A stretch of 64,000 nt of DNA, taken from Nemania diffusa. Lineage: Eukaryota; Ascomycota; Sordariomycetes; Xylariales; Xylariaceae. The stretch lies in NCBI GenBank assembly GCA_038501195.1, contig JBBPUQ010000004.1, positions 1,612,001 through 1,676,000 on the forward strand. The letters are read 5' to 3'. Both the position numbers and the translations under genes were made by a program. Below, one piece after another: positions 33,401 to 46,800 of the stretch. Under the pieces are notes generated by a model. The model was not told where the DNA came from. It worked only from the letters and a program-made list of their open reading frames with translations, and did no database searches. Positions within the stretch are counted from its first letter, which is position 1, and each line of letters opens with the position of its first letter.

Positions 33401-36400
33401 CATGATAGCTCAACCAGTCAAAGTGGCTAACCTTGATAATAATGCGTGCACTAGTTTCCTGATTCGACGAGATTCGGGACCGATAGCTGTAACATCTTGG
33501 GTGCGCGTATGTACTGTATGCACTTGGGTATCTACGATGGCTCTTGTGATTATCAGGCCTATTCACTTCCACCCAATGGTATGCCGCATTCGAGCATACG
33601 CCGTCTAGCTGGTTCCGCGTTTGACCATGGACTACGCTAGTGTAGAACTTGTCGCGTCAGTATAGTACTGTAGGTAGGCAGGTAACCGAAGTAAGGGTGA
33701 ATTTTGTGTGGTGTAAATGAGCGTACAAAGTACAGAGTAATGTGTGTGTGTGACTCGGATCGGAACTAAATTAGGCAAGTCGGCTCTGTCGCGTTTGGTG
33801 GTTTCGTCTAGGTAGCCTAAGCCGCCCCAAGTCAGCCATGTGGGAAAACTAGGATTGCGAAATTAGTGTTTCAAATGAAGGACTACGGCAGGAATAGCTA
33901 CATATCACCACATCGAAGTGTTACTTTTAGGGTTGTAGTGCACCTGGCTAACCTAGATTGTTTTGGGCTTTCTAAAACACGTAAAGTTGGGTACAACAGT
34001 AGATAGATTATCATTAGGTACAGAATGCCTGCCTACTTATACATATGTGGACAATACTTGCCAAGGCGATGTACATGTAGGCACTAAGACTCAAGGAGGC
34101 CCTCCAGATGCTCCGAGGTCCTGCAGTACTTAATCTGGTTAGCTGCGTAATCCCCGTTGAATGCATCGTCTACTGTAAAGATCTAGTGTTTGTTATACCG
34201 GGTCTTTATGAACAACGCGACAGTAACTAACAAAGTACCTAGGTATTTTACTCACATATAATAGTACTATATTAACTCGACATTTTGAAGGATACCGTGT
34301 ATGAGTATTTGCTCCTGATGATATTCGCTTTTCCCTCCATAAACCTGCATATTGCAGAATTAATCTACGTACTCTGTAGATACACTCCGGGATTCGGAAG
34401 TGGGAATTTACATTGGTTATTATTTACGTGGTCATAATTTCAGCTTCTCTGCTACAATACCTAGACGCCATTGCTCTCTGCCTGCCTGTTTGATTTCGTA
34501 CGCCTACTGTACGTCGTATAGCTTTGGTGGCCTAACGGGACCTATGCAACCCTATCTGAACAGTAACCCCGATACGACCTACTGAGTATGTATGTAGTTG
34601 CCGTGTGGATACTTCAACTTCCGTCTACATTAGGTAGTTTATCATCTTAGGCACTCTGGGCATTTCTACATAATCTGGGAATGACTGTGATTGGTGCATT
34701 AATGCCAAGCAAGCAAAGAGAATGGACCTACCATCATCTCTTGTATATTTACGACAGCGGCTTAGAGAAAGTTTAAGCCACCGAGAATCTAGTTATATTT
34801 TTCCTGTAACGCAATCCACGCAAGAGAAGACAGCGACACAGCTTGACCGAGCTGTGAAGATATCTATCTACATACATAGGTAGTTTAGGTACCTAACTTG
34901 CTCCTACGTGTGAGGCAACCAGTCCGGATACTGCGGTTTATATTCGTACGGGAGATAGGTGTTTAGTTAACGTGAAGAACATCATTGAAATAGCGTTGTA
35001 GATTGCTCAGTGATAGAGATGTTTTCATATACGTATATTAGAAGGACAGAGAATCTTGCACTGTAGATATTCTAAGAGAGAACGAATAAAGATAGGCGAT
35101 GTCCTGTAAAAAGCGAGGCGGGCTCGGCCACCGTGATAAGTGTGGGCGCTATCTAGTTGGCGATGAAGAGAGAACACCTAGGTACAAAGTAATAAGTAGA
35201 CGGATAGGTAGGCATGCTCGGCTTTCTCTTCATGTCGCTTGATGGAGGGGCCAGATAAGTGCTGCAGATCCTATGCTGCAGTACCTACAGTGCAGATGGG
35301 CTGAATACGAAGTAGAATTGTCGATTGCCCATACCATCCAAATCTTGTGAGTTGCTCTCGTAAACCTACCTAATCGTACATAAGAGATGTGTGTATTACT
35401 TATCTAGGTAAGTCGCAACTTACCAATAGGCTGGAAGGCAAATGAACGATAAGGACAAGGTCGCAAGGTTAACTTGTATCTATCCATAGGCAGATAGAGT
35501 ATTATACTGTGTAGAGTTTTATGGCTTTCACACTGTTTGTGTTATTTGGGTATACTACTGTAATGCCGGGTACCCCAGAAGTGGTGAGCCACACGGGGCT
35601 TACGACCAATCTATTTTTGGGATGCTACAGCTTAGTACAGAATACCCACATGTACTTATCGTAGAATACTTGTACTCGCCTAGGCACCTACCTGGATTTT
35701 ATAACTGTCTACATTACAATATTTGAAGTGAAGCGAGTCCCTTCCGCCGTCTTGCAAGACCGGTCTATAGGAAGACTACATAAAAAAATCCCTTGCCATA
35801 CTCGACTACCTACCTACCGAGTAATGTAGGTATGTACTGTACGAGATCGAGGAGCCATTAGCTAACGCAACGGCGACAGCATACTTGCTCATCTATGCAT
35901 TCTTGGCATCCACAGTACAGAGTATTTGGTACACAGTAATGTACATACTCGTGGGGTATCTACCGAATGGATACTTGAATACCTACAGCTAAGTAGTGGT
36001 ATAGTGGCCCTAGCGTCATGAGCCATGGCCTACTTGCCCGATTAGGCCAATTCTGAAACAATGCTAACATAACATTCGTCCAATTCTGTCACCCTACAGC
36101 GCGCCCTGTGCCCTGTGCACCCTTCCCGAAAACAGATGGCAGGACAAGATGAAACCCGAAATACACTACCACCAACTGCGTACTTGGTCCTGTGCCCTCC
36201 GTCCTCATTCCATCGTCACAAACATACCTGCCTAACCATTCAACACACACATCTAGGACTACCAAATCAAGGTAACCACACGCTCTCTCAACCTTGAACT
36301 CGCTCGAGAGAGCATGCATATGAGACAAGAGCTATCCCGCTACCACCTGATCTCTGTATACGGGCTGGTTTGGAGACTTGTCATTGGTGAGACGGCACCG

Positions 36401-36480
36401 AGCTCATGATTCCTGATTCCAACTATCGCCGTTGTTGTGCAACAGACAGGAGGTGATCAGAGCGAGTATCCCCGTCAGTG

Positions 36481-36753
36481 CTAAATAGAAAGTGCTGTAT
36501 CATGGTTAAACACCACCAACAAATCATAATCACATTTTGACCATTTCTCGTCTGGGGTTCGACACATCAAGGATTGGTCGGCAATCCTGGCTCTATCGCA
36601 ATGAGTATCACCATAGTAGCAGAAAGGTTCACCTTCACCTGGTTGGTTTGCGGCGCCGGTGTAAGGAAATGTAAGCCAACGCCAGACAGGGACGTTGCTG
36701 TCGTGTGCTGCAGCAGAAACTAATAAGCTAGTACTGGCCATGTTGCATCCCAT
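36481..36753 (-). pseudogene. Possible carboxylesterase-like fragment
   Basis: A 90-codon frame contains SNVPVWRWLTFPYTGA after an Ala/Ser-rich stretch. This pattern recalls the segment preceding the catalytic His of fungal type B carboxylesterases (PVWRY...). No Ser or His catalytic motif, no flanking exons and no start context are visible. If real it is a small relic, but chance similarity is quite possible. Confidence 0.2.
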
Positions 36754-39700
36754 CAGCCATCACTCCGACCTAGGTAATCTCGCACTTGTTTGTATTGCTG
36801 AATACATGTGCCCAAGTAGGGCGCAACCATGTCGATGATCCTGCAGATAATTACAGGCTACGCCACGGTTGCAAGCAAATTATCATTTTGAGATCATTTC
36901 CTAGGCTTACAGTCACATAACCTAGGTAATCTATATTTCCTATCCTGCAAGCATGGCTGCGATTAGTTCTAATGTTGACTCCTTGATTGGCCCGCCTACG
37001 GACTTCCGATGCTCAATGTGTGGTATTGTGGCTGACCACCGAGTATTGCAGGATGCATTCAGCGGCAACTCACTCGCAAGAAAATAAACTGCTTGTCAAG
37101 CAGGGATATGTCTGCTCAACCAACTCAATCAACTACCATCTAATCTCATCCATAGATGTATGCGCGCCACCTATGTTTGCAGTACAAAACGTCATGAACC
37201 TGTAACCCCTGTCCGTTCTCTTACAGCACCTTGTCTGTGGAACATCAAAAGCCTCACGCGACGCATTTGGACTCTTGGCGACCTTGGGTTCCCTTCATGG
37301 CGCTTGCTTTCCTTGGACCCGTCTCTACGTATAGAATATACGCGTAGAGCTCGCTGGATTCTAGATACACCTAAACCTAGATGCACAGCATATTAACCTA
37401 AAGGAGCAACATTCACCAGCAGGTCTTGTGGATTAGCACACGTGTCGTCGTACTGCACATTCTGAACATAGCGTTGACAGTTCTCGCGCAATTGCGCGTG
37501 CCGAGTGGCGTGTGGAGAGCGAAACTGGGATTTTTCAATAATCCTACCCCGTGTCAGCTTGATTGAGTGTCTGGCTGAGATTCTATCGCGTTCTCGACTA
37601 TTCCGTTATGGGTAGCCGCGGAGATTTTGTCGATCGTCCCACATCTTTGGGCCGCGCGGGGCTCGAATAAGCCAACAGCACAACGGTAATATCGGTCAAA
37701 CTAGCGAAGGGTAGCGGGATGGCTGGGTGGCTGAGACATGAACAGACGCGCGAATATCACGTGCGCATGATTTGACCGACGAGAAACGATCCGCCGATGC
37801 TGGTATCAGCTGTACTGTACAATCGATGTGGACGCGATGAGAATTTTACGGCCCGCTTATACTCTACGGTAAATTGGGTCGTTTATTAGGTAGCTGAAAG
37901 GAATCGACCAAAGCGGGCTAGAACACCTAAAGAGTAGGTTGATATTCTGCATTCTAACGAGGCGCATCCTTGGCTACACGCTACCTAAGTACTACGTAGG
38001 TGCAGTAGATACTTAGATGCCCTATGCACTGCAGTGAGTGTCTACACTACGTCTTTTGCTATTAGCGCCTGTCTAGGAAATGTTCTTTCTACTTTAAGAG
38101 ATCCTACGCGAGCTATCTATACTGACCATTTTTGATCAAAGCTCTTCCTTGGCGACGCTGGGATGTGCTAACCTAGGTATGAGGGGCCGCGGTTTATCTT
38201 TTCTTAAGAACCATCTAGTCTTACCCAGGGATTAAGTATTATTTTCTTCTTTTCGCAACGAGGTAAGTGTTATGCTATATACGTAGACTATTCTACAGGG
38301 ATTCTACACTCCAAGCCTGCGTCTTTCTGATGCTGACTATACATACTGCAGCCTATTATAGAACTTGGCAGGTGCCGGGAGCCAAAGAACACCCCAATAG
38401 AGAAACACAATCACGATAGAAATCCGTGCTTCGGTAGTCTCTCATCCTAAAAGTCCTACGTCTCTCTAGTTTCGGTAATTAGACAGGTTTCATCAACTGC
38501 TGAGTCTATATAGTTTGCTACGAATCTACAGGGACTATAGACAACGGAAGGACGTAGACCAATGAACTAGGTAGATCTAAGTGATAATGCTGACAGTATG
38601 AGTTAGTGTAGTCTCCCCTGGCATTATATGTCACCCTGTTATAACTCAACGGTTAACCTTGCATCATGAGCGGTTTTAGCCATCCCTATCCATGTAGGAG
38701 ATCTTATATCCACCAGGCAGGTAAATTAATACCCTTTCGCTTGGATGACCTGCAGCATGTTGACGAGTCGGGTCTTTTGATCTAACCAGTAATGGCGCCA
38801 TCGTCCACGATCATAGCATCCACGGGAGGAATAGAGTCACGTTCCACCTTGGCAATCGCTTCGCGATGACTCTAAGGCTACAATACCAAGGTTTTCAAAA
38901 TACCTTTCGAGATGAACTGTTAATACTCACATCAACCGCAAGGGATATATCACCACAAGATCATCAGGAGTGTGCTGTGATGTTTCCTACCAAAGACACC
39001 AGAAGCTACATAGCCATTCGCCTATCCGCCTACGTAAGGTTTGCATGGTAACTAAGCGCCTTGTCGGCATACAGTGCAGAGCATAGCCGATCTTCAGAAT
39101 TGTGATGAGATGTACAGTAGGCAGTGTGTGTATACTACCTACCTTGGAAGAAAATACTACAGTACACCACCATGGTTGAAGTGGATTAGCTTGGTTTTCC
39201 TGTTACGGAAATCGGATTCGTAGCCAGGCGTACTGCTTCATACGTAACGGGGGTTACCTCTTAGAACGAGGCTCCCTTGATAATATAGAGCATATCGAGA
39301 CGTCAACCGGCTAGAGAAAGAGTTCACATTCGAGATACTTACTATGTTATACCTTTAGCTGATCCGGAGAGCTGGGATGCTACCAATCCTTGCAAGTCTC
39401 ATGACTATACACTACAGTAAGTAGGTATTGAGATGTTATTATTATTCCCTCTAGTTAAGTTCGTTCGAAAAGGAAAAGACGGGATACAACAGGGCGATCT
39501 AGGTAGATCGAAAATAGCGCGAGCCCTAATCGGAGCCCTCTAGTTTCAAAATAGGTATCTCTATGAACAAAGTGGCTACGCTAGAGATTGCCTTAATAGC
39601 GTACCCTGCATGTTTTCTGCTGCAGCAAGAATAACGGCAACTCTAAACGCATACTGTAGGTATGTATACCGTACGCTACTGTACTACCGTGTCGACTACC

Positions 39701-40579
39701 CTGTGGCTAGAGTCAGCTTATCTGTGACAGAGGGTAAGAAAGGGTAACATCACCGAGCCCCGGCGAGATGAAACAAATGGCGCTGGTCAATCGAGACGCA
39801 GCTTAATAGTATCGATCGGTATAGCCACCTTTTCTCCCTCCCCCCGACCGAACAAGACATGACCCCTGAACGAGATGGATTAAGCGATGGGAGAGAGAAT
39901 CCGCTGCGTGAACTCAATCATTGTTTCGGTCGATCTCTCTCGATTAGGCAACTTGCACATAGGTAGTCAATCTAGTACCTAAGAGACGGAACTACTTACG
40001 AACACTAACGGCTGAGTATCGAGATTGGCGATATATCACACACATAGTAATATGTCATGTGACTGATTAATTGGCTTCTTTCTTAGTCTAGACAGATGCC
40101 CGGCCCTTGTCACTTTGGACTTGTTGGCTCGCTCGCGATGAGACAGTCATGAACTTAAAGGGAATGATGGAAAGAGAGATGGACAGGGTTTCTATTTGCA
40201 GTTGAGCATAGCGTGGAGCACAAATATTGTGCGAGAAGATAGGCACTCAAGGATTAACTTAAGCATGGTATCCCAACGGACGAAATGGACTTACTCAAAC
40301 GACAACAGATCTCTAGCGATAATGGGCAATTATCATGTAATAGGATATTGCTATTCTCGTTATACATTTAGGCTGTCTACTCATTCCGTCGCCCGTATAC
40401 GAGAATCTCGACAGCATTTAGGGTGCGGAGGGCATGACTGTGATACGGCCCAGCTATTCTACTCCCCTGATGGAACAGTTGGACGTGCATCTCTGTTACC
40501 AAACTAGTGCCTGTCCATTTTTTCCACGTAACCATCCGACCAAGTCTCATGCTCATGTCTTTGAAAAGTCTTTGAAAGG

Positions 40580-40594
40580 AAAAAAAAAAAAAAA
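40580..40594. repeat. Poly-A run of 15
   Basis: An uninterrupted run of A on the plus strand, 3' of the histidine kinase gene (its strand reads T). No further structure is seen. Confidence 0.8.
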
Positions 40595-40809
40595 GCACCA
40601 TTCCCGCCTCGGTAGCCTCTCTCGCTGCGACGCCTGAATGCAAACCCGGGATTGTGCCTTCTTTTCTAAATGGTGCCAATCGCATGTAAATAGAATAGGG
40701 ACCTCAAGAGACTAGAGTATTGAGTGAATGGGATATGGCTTGTTCTGATGATTGGGTAGCAGTAATATGATGCTCTTGATAGGTAGTTCGTGGTAGGTTG
40801 CTGGATAAA

Positions 40810-43800
40810 TTATGTTTGCTTAGGAGATGAGTTTAGTGTATGTAAAGTCTCAGGATTGACATGCTCTGACTTCATCGGATCTTGCATGTGACTAATAGGG
40901 GGGGTTGGCGGCAGAACCTGCACAGTAGTATATGTATCGAGCTTCCGTTTAAGCAAGTCGGCTTTGACGGGCTTCGCTAGGTAGTCGTTCATACCTGCAG
41001 CTAAACATTTTTCTCGGTCACCTTGTATTGCCGACGCTGTCATTGCTATGACTAGAATGCCTCTGACATCCTCATCGGGATCTTGGCGTATAAGTTTTGT
41101 TGCTTCGTAACCATCTAGGATGGGCATTTGGACATCCATGAGAATGACATGATAAGGCTTCCCTTCTCGAGCGTTTTGTTGAAGCCCCTCCAGAGCCTTT
41201 CGCCCGTTCTCATATGCATCCACTTGCGTATACCCAAGCCTGCGTACATATTGGATGGCTATCCTCTGGTTGATGAGATTGTCTTCAGCAATACAAATCC
41301 GTAGCTGTTCCTTGGGCACCATAGTCAAGTCTTTGTATGGGTTTAATGAGTTGTCTCTAGTTCCTTGTTGCAGACCCCTCCGTGGCTGTTCGATCATCCG
41401 TGGCACCTGGATATTTGGAACATCACCAGCAGACACCTCTGGCTTTGCTTTGTCAAATGTTACAGTAAACCAAACTGTAGTGCCGATATTTTCCTGGCTT
41501 ATTAGTTTGATATGCCCTTGCATCATAGTCTCAATCAACGATTTGCAGATGCTGAGCCCGAGTCCGCTGCCACCATATTTCCGAGCAGTGCTCGCGTCGG
41601 CCTGGCTGAACGGCTTGAAAAGCTTTTCTAATTGTTTAGGAGGGATGCCAATGCCGGTATCGCGAACCCAGAAAGTCAAACGAACCTTCTCCGGCCAATC
41701 CGAATCGACCCTAGCTCCGATGCTGATTGCCCCGTTTTCAGTAAACTTGAGACTATTGCTAATAAGATTTCCGAGGACCTGATGGAGCCGTATCGGGTCC
41801 CCGTATATTAGCATTGGAGGTAAGTTAATATCCTGAACAATTTTCACGTTCTTCTTCGATTGCTTCTCTCGGTTGCTGTACGAGACTGCTCTCACCACTT
41901 CGCGGACCATCTCTTCGGGGTTGAATGCGATAATGTATAGCTTCATCTTGTCGGCCTCCATCTTGGAGAAGTCTAATATATCATTTATGACAGCGAGCAA
42001 GAGATCAGCCGATACTCGAATGGACTCTGCCATCTCTAATTGGTCCTTGTTGAGATCACTATCCCTCAGGAGTTCTGAATTGCCTATTACGCCGTTCAAA
42101 GGCGTACGCAATTCATGGGACACGTTTGCGAGAAAAATATTTTTGGCTTTGGCGGCCTCTTCCGCGATTTTGACGTTGCGTCTGGCTTCACTCTCAGCAT
42201 CCTTAGCTTTAGCTTCAGCAGCCCTAGCCTGTTCAAGCGCCCTCTTCTGCATACCAATCATCGCATCATTTTCTTTAAAAGCTTTCTCGAGCTCTTTCAT
42301 AGCGAGGGCGTTAGAGTAGCTGATCCCGATTTGATTAACTAACAATTGTAGTACAGTGATTATTCTGTCAGTAAATGACCCGGGCTCCCCCTCGAGGTAA
42401 AGAACACCAAGAAGCGGCTTTTCGCCATGGCATATTGGAAGTGCAACGACAGCCTTGCTTATGTTATTTCTTTGCAACCAGGACTCTGTCACATTACCGA
42501 ATCTCTCATCGGTAGCGAGATCGGAAATGAACACCACTTCACGAAAACGGGTGCAATAGAGGATGACGTTTTCTGCAATTCGAGATTTACCAGTAAGAGG
42601 TAGCCCAGGCATGTGAGCTATTGCGCCCTTTTCTGGGTCACCGCTGGCAGCAATACACCAAGCGCTATTTGCCTTGTCCTCGTCGTCTTGAACGATAATC
42701 GCCGCTTGCGTGACGGATCCGCCGCAAGTTTGCAATATAACGTCGCACATTGTCTTGAGTAAGACGTCGACTTGGAGAACAGACGAGATAACCTGAGACG
42801 AAACTAGAATAGCGTGTAAATCAATCATGTCAAGAGACGGAACACCGGCACCAGGCTCGGTTCGTGTTGTTGATCCACGCCATTCTGCTATTCGAGTTTC
42901 TTTCGTCTCTTTAATTGTGGGTTGCCCAGCTTGACGAGCATCTTCACCGTCTGCGGTATATGTTACAGAAGCTGAATCGCCAGCAAAGTCTGTTTGAACG
43001 GCTACTTCCATAGAACGAGGATTTGGCGTCGGGCCATGAAGGAGAAGCCTGTGGTTTTCTTCAATAGCATGGGCGATGCCCAGCGCCCCTAACTGTCTCC
43101 AGAGAGATATGGATTCCTTGAGGACTGCCGTTGCCGACCGCCTTGCTGTTTGTCTGATGAAAAACCCACCCATCAAGTAATTTCCAAGAGCTTCCTCAAA
43201 TACGAGACCGTACTCTAAAGCATGATCCAAGCCCGCTTCGTATAGCCGAATAGCGGAGCCATGCTCTCCGCTAAGCTCAGCGATCTGGGCGTCTAGGAAC
43301 TTCGACCACGAGAGGTAATTTACATTGGAAACCAGCCCCCAATCTTTGACCTTCTGGCTGGAACTTTTAATCTGGACAAGGGTGTCTTCAACTTCATTTT
43401 GCATATCTGCCTTGTCCGCTTGTGGGTGGGTTAGTTTTTGTAGGGTGAGCCCCGCGCGCGCTAGTCCATAGAATACTAGGACAACCCGGGTGTTACGCGC
43501 TGACCATATCAAGTCAAGCTTTTCTAAACATCTGCTACCAAGCTCGCACGCCTCTTCGTAATGGCCGTAGAGATACAAAGGAATGATCTCTATGGTTTCG
43601 TAGAATAGAACTGATCTGCCGCCATTATTCGTATAGCTATCAAGCCAAGTTTTGTAAGCTGTCGAGTCGTGTTGATCATCCGACATCACACCCTTTGGTT
43701 CAATCGTATTCGTCTTTCCTTGGAGTGACCGACACACTTGCCTCACTGATATCAACAAGGTTCCACCTCTAGTGTCTTGGTGCCAACCAGGAATTTCCTC

Positions 43801-46800
43801 GCAACAATATTGGCATATAGACTCGAGATCAGCGACATTGTCACCCGCAAAGAACTTCATCTGCACAGAAAGACCGAAACTGAGAATTATCGATGCCCGC
43901 TCACCAGCACTCGCAGCATAGTCGAGAGATTGGTCGCAAAAGGTAACCGATACACAAAGCGGCGTGTTTATGTGACTAATGAACGTTAAGTAAGTCATGT
44001 GCCCGCGAGCGATAGACGAAGGATCCCGATATGTGTCGAGGAGCTCTGAACACTGGCTACCAAGTTTTGACGCCAACTCTAACATATTAAATCTGGATAC
44101 TGCAACCATGGCCATGTATAAGAATGCCATGCTAGATTGAGGCATGGGCCCTTCATTTAAGTGCATGTTCATCAACGCTAGCGTTAGGTTGTAGAATTCG
44201 AGGGCGTCACTCCACCATGCAGCTTGGGCAGCATCCCCGAGAAGAACGCCAGAGGTCGTTTGCTTGGGTCTATCGCCATGGGTGGGATTGACCGCTTCGG
44301 CCCATCCCATAGCTGTAATTTTCTCGGAGAGCTCTATAAAAGCAGCATCGCATTTCTCATACGTCGGTTGAGGATCAAACGGAACATCCAATTGACACAG
44401 ACTTTGCTTTAGGGTAGCGAGCGCTGAGACTGCATCGCCGCTTTGGAACTGAATACGAGAGTGTAATAGTGCAGCAGCACCTTTATCATCGGCTGTCGCA
44501 GCATTTGTAAATACACTATCTGTTAATTCTCGAGCTGCTTTATGGTTGCCCATGTAAACGCAGCACTCCGCAGCTCGGAGATAAAGCTGAAGTGTTTCGT
44601 CATAGTGTACGTCGTCCTTTCCGCGAGTCCACGGATCCGCTTGTAGAAGTGATATGGCTCGGTGGTAGTATTTGACTGCAGTGGGTTTTGCCCCATTTTC
44701 AACAGCCGTTGCTGCACACTCCATGAGATATTTTCGAAACGGGTGGCGATTTTGAATTCGCTGGTTGATTATGTCAACGGACTCGCAAATGTGAGATGCG
44801 GTGTTATGCCTCGCCTTTGAACTGGAGCCGAGGTGTGTCATAAGGGCTTTCGCTATGATGAAATGCATATTTTGCACATCACACTCTTTTACAGACTGAC
44901 AATTCTAGGTCGTTAGCGGGAACTTAGCCTAGCTTTCATGCGCCTAGAGGGAAGAAGTTGAGAAAAATAATACGGAAAGCAATGTGACGACGTACCGCTG
45001 CCGCTTGGACATATCGATCATGAGCAAACCGAAATCGGTCATCTGTTTCTCCCTGAACGATGATACACGCATTGACTGCGGCTTGTAGACCTGCCACGGC
45101 CTCTCGTTTCGAGAAAACCTTTTGATGTTTGACATCTTCTGTATCGGGGCAATCATCATCAACGAGACCGAACTCGCCACTCATCAATTGACAGACTAAG
45201 TCGAATGAAAAAGAATTGCCCAATAGCGCTGCCCAAGCTAAGATCCAACGCGAGGCTGGAGGTAATTCATTCAATCGACGGGCAATGAAGTCATTATCTA
45301 TGACATCATAGCCATGCTCACTCTTGAACTGCTCAAACAGCCGGTCCAAGTCATAGAGCCAGCGGCTTTCATGGTAATCGTACCATATGCACTTTTGACG
45401 GTAGCATGCATTTAGCATTTCCCGTATGTAGAACGGATTTCCCGCAGTTTTCGACTGAAGAATAAGCGCTAGAGGTGCCACATCCTCAGGAGAGCGACAA
45501 AGCGTGTAGCCAACATAGCGCGCAATTTCATCTGTAGTCAAGGGCGATAGAACGACCCTGGATATCTTTGAACAGCTGGCCTTGGGGAGTTCTATAAAAC
45601 ATCAGTACAAGTGGAAAGACAGGACGCTATTTCAAACACCTTACCTTCGGTTTCTACTGGATGTAATATCTTGTGCAACTTTCGCGAGGCTAATTCATCG
45701 GGACGATAAGTTACAATGAGAACCATCTTTAGTCTTGCAGCAATTACTTGGGTAATTAATTCCACCGATTCATCATCAGCAAACTGGAGGTCATCAAGAC
45801 ACAGACAGATGAAATGGTCAGTCGCGAAGATTCTAAGAATGTGTAGGAAGGTATTCATGAAGCGATTCGTTTTCGTAGAAGCGCCACTGCGTATATAATC
45901 ATGCGAACTTTCTGAAGAGCCCCTAGAAGGATGACCTTGTCTACTCGGAGGCAAGAGATTGTTTTGGCCACTCGAGGAACTTTGCCCGGAGGACACGGAT
46001 CTTGAGACATTTTGCTCAGGCGGACCAAAGAGAAACTCGGGCAACCCAAGTATCTGGTGAAGACTTGGCCACAGGGGCTGAACATAGTCTCTAAGACTTG
46101 TATGTAGAGAAGTATCAGTATTTCTCTCACCCCATACTTGCCTAAACAACGACGACATCAGTGTTAGCAGTGGGGCAAATGCCGTGCGTCTGGCCGTGTC
46201 AAACTTTGCCGTCGCACAATATCCTCTCCTCCTCGCTTCTACAAGGACTTGCTGCACAAGGAACGTCTTTCCGAGACCACCAGCTCCCTCAATGGTTACA
46301 ATTTCACAATAGCCTTTCCTTCCATATTTCGATGAGTTTAGTTTTTGTGGAAGTCTGCTTGAGCCCTTGGTACTCATTTGGTTCACTGAAGCCTGTCCGC
46401 TCTTGGTTTCGACGATAGATATGGAAGGGTGTCTCTCCCATGTCTTTGATGATCGATTTGTAGAAATGGTTGATTTGCGTGAAATACCCAGCGAAACTGT
46501 ATCCTCTGAGGCGGCCTGAGAGTCGGTTTCATTGTGCGATTGCTGAATATCGTGTACAGACCCCTTTGTACCAAATGAGTTGGCTTTTGTGAACGAGGTA
46601 CTTGGTATATTTGTGCTTTCTACAGAAACATCGCCTTCGCTGGACGCATCGACAGTGTCTAGTAGATCGCTAGCATGACGGGAGGCGGTTGACGAATGAG
46701 GGGTATTGAACTTTTGGGCTAAGGCTCGAGATCTCGCAACACGGTCAATAATGCTGATGATTTCTGCTTTCTCCTCGTCGCGTCCCACCATAGTGGTGGG

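Larger units (their letters stand above)
30412..40809. other. 10.4-kb gene-free region
   Basis: I find no protein gene I can support in this, the longest gap. About 30412-31500 is probably promoter and leader of the Gln/Pro-rich gene. The rest has short frames only, numerous GTAG/CTAC and TGTATG-type runs (for example 31590-31660) and homopolymer stretches. A 90-codon minus-strand frame at 36481-36753 weakly resembles a carboxylesterase C-terminal segment. A 44-codon plus-strand frame begins at 36953. The 3' flank of the histidine kinase gene lies at the right end. Confidence 0.5.

Noticed and set aside
36953..37087. A 44-codon plus-strand frame containing a CSMCG motif
   Set aside because: Too short, with only two cysteines and no supporting exons or neighbours.
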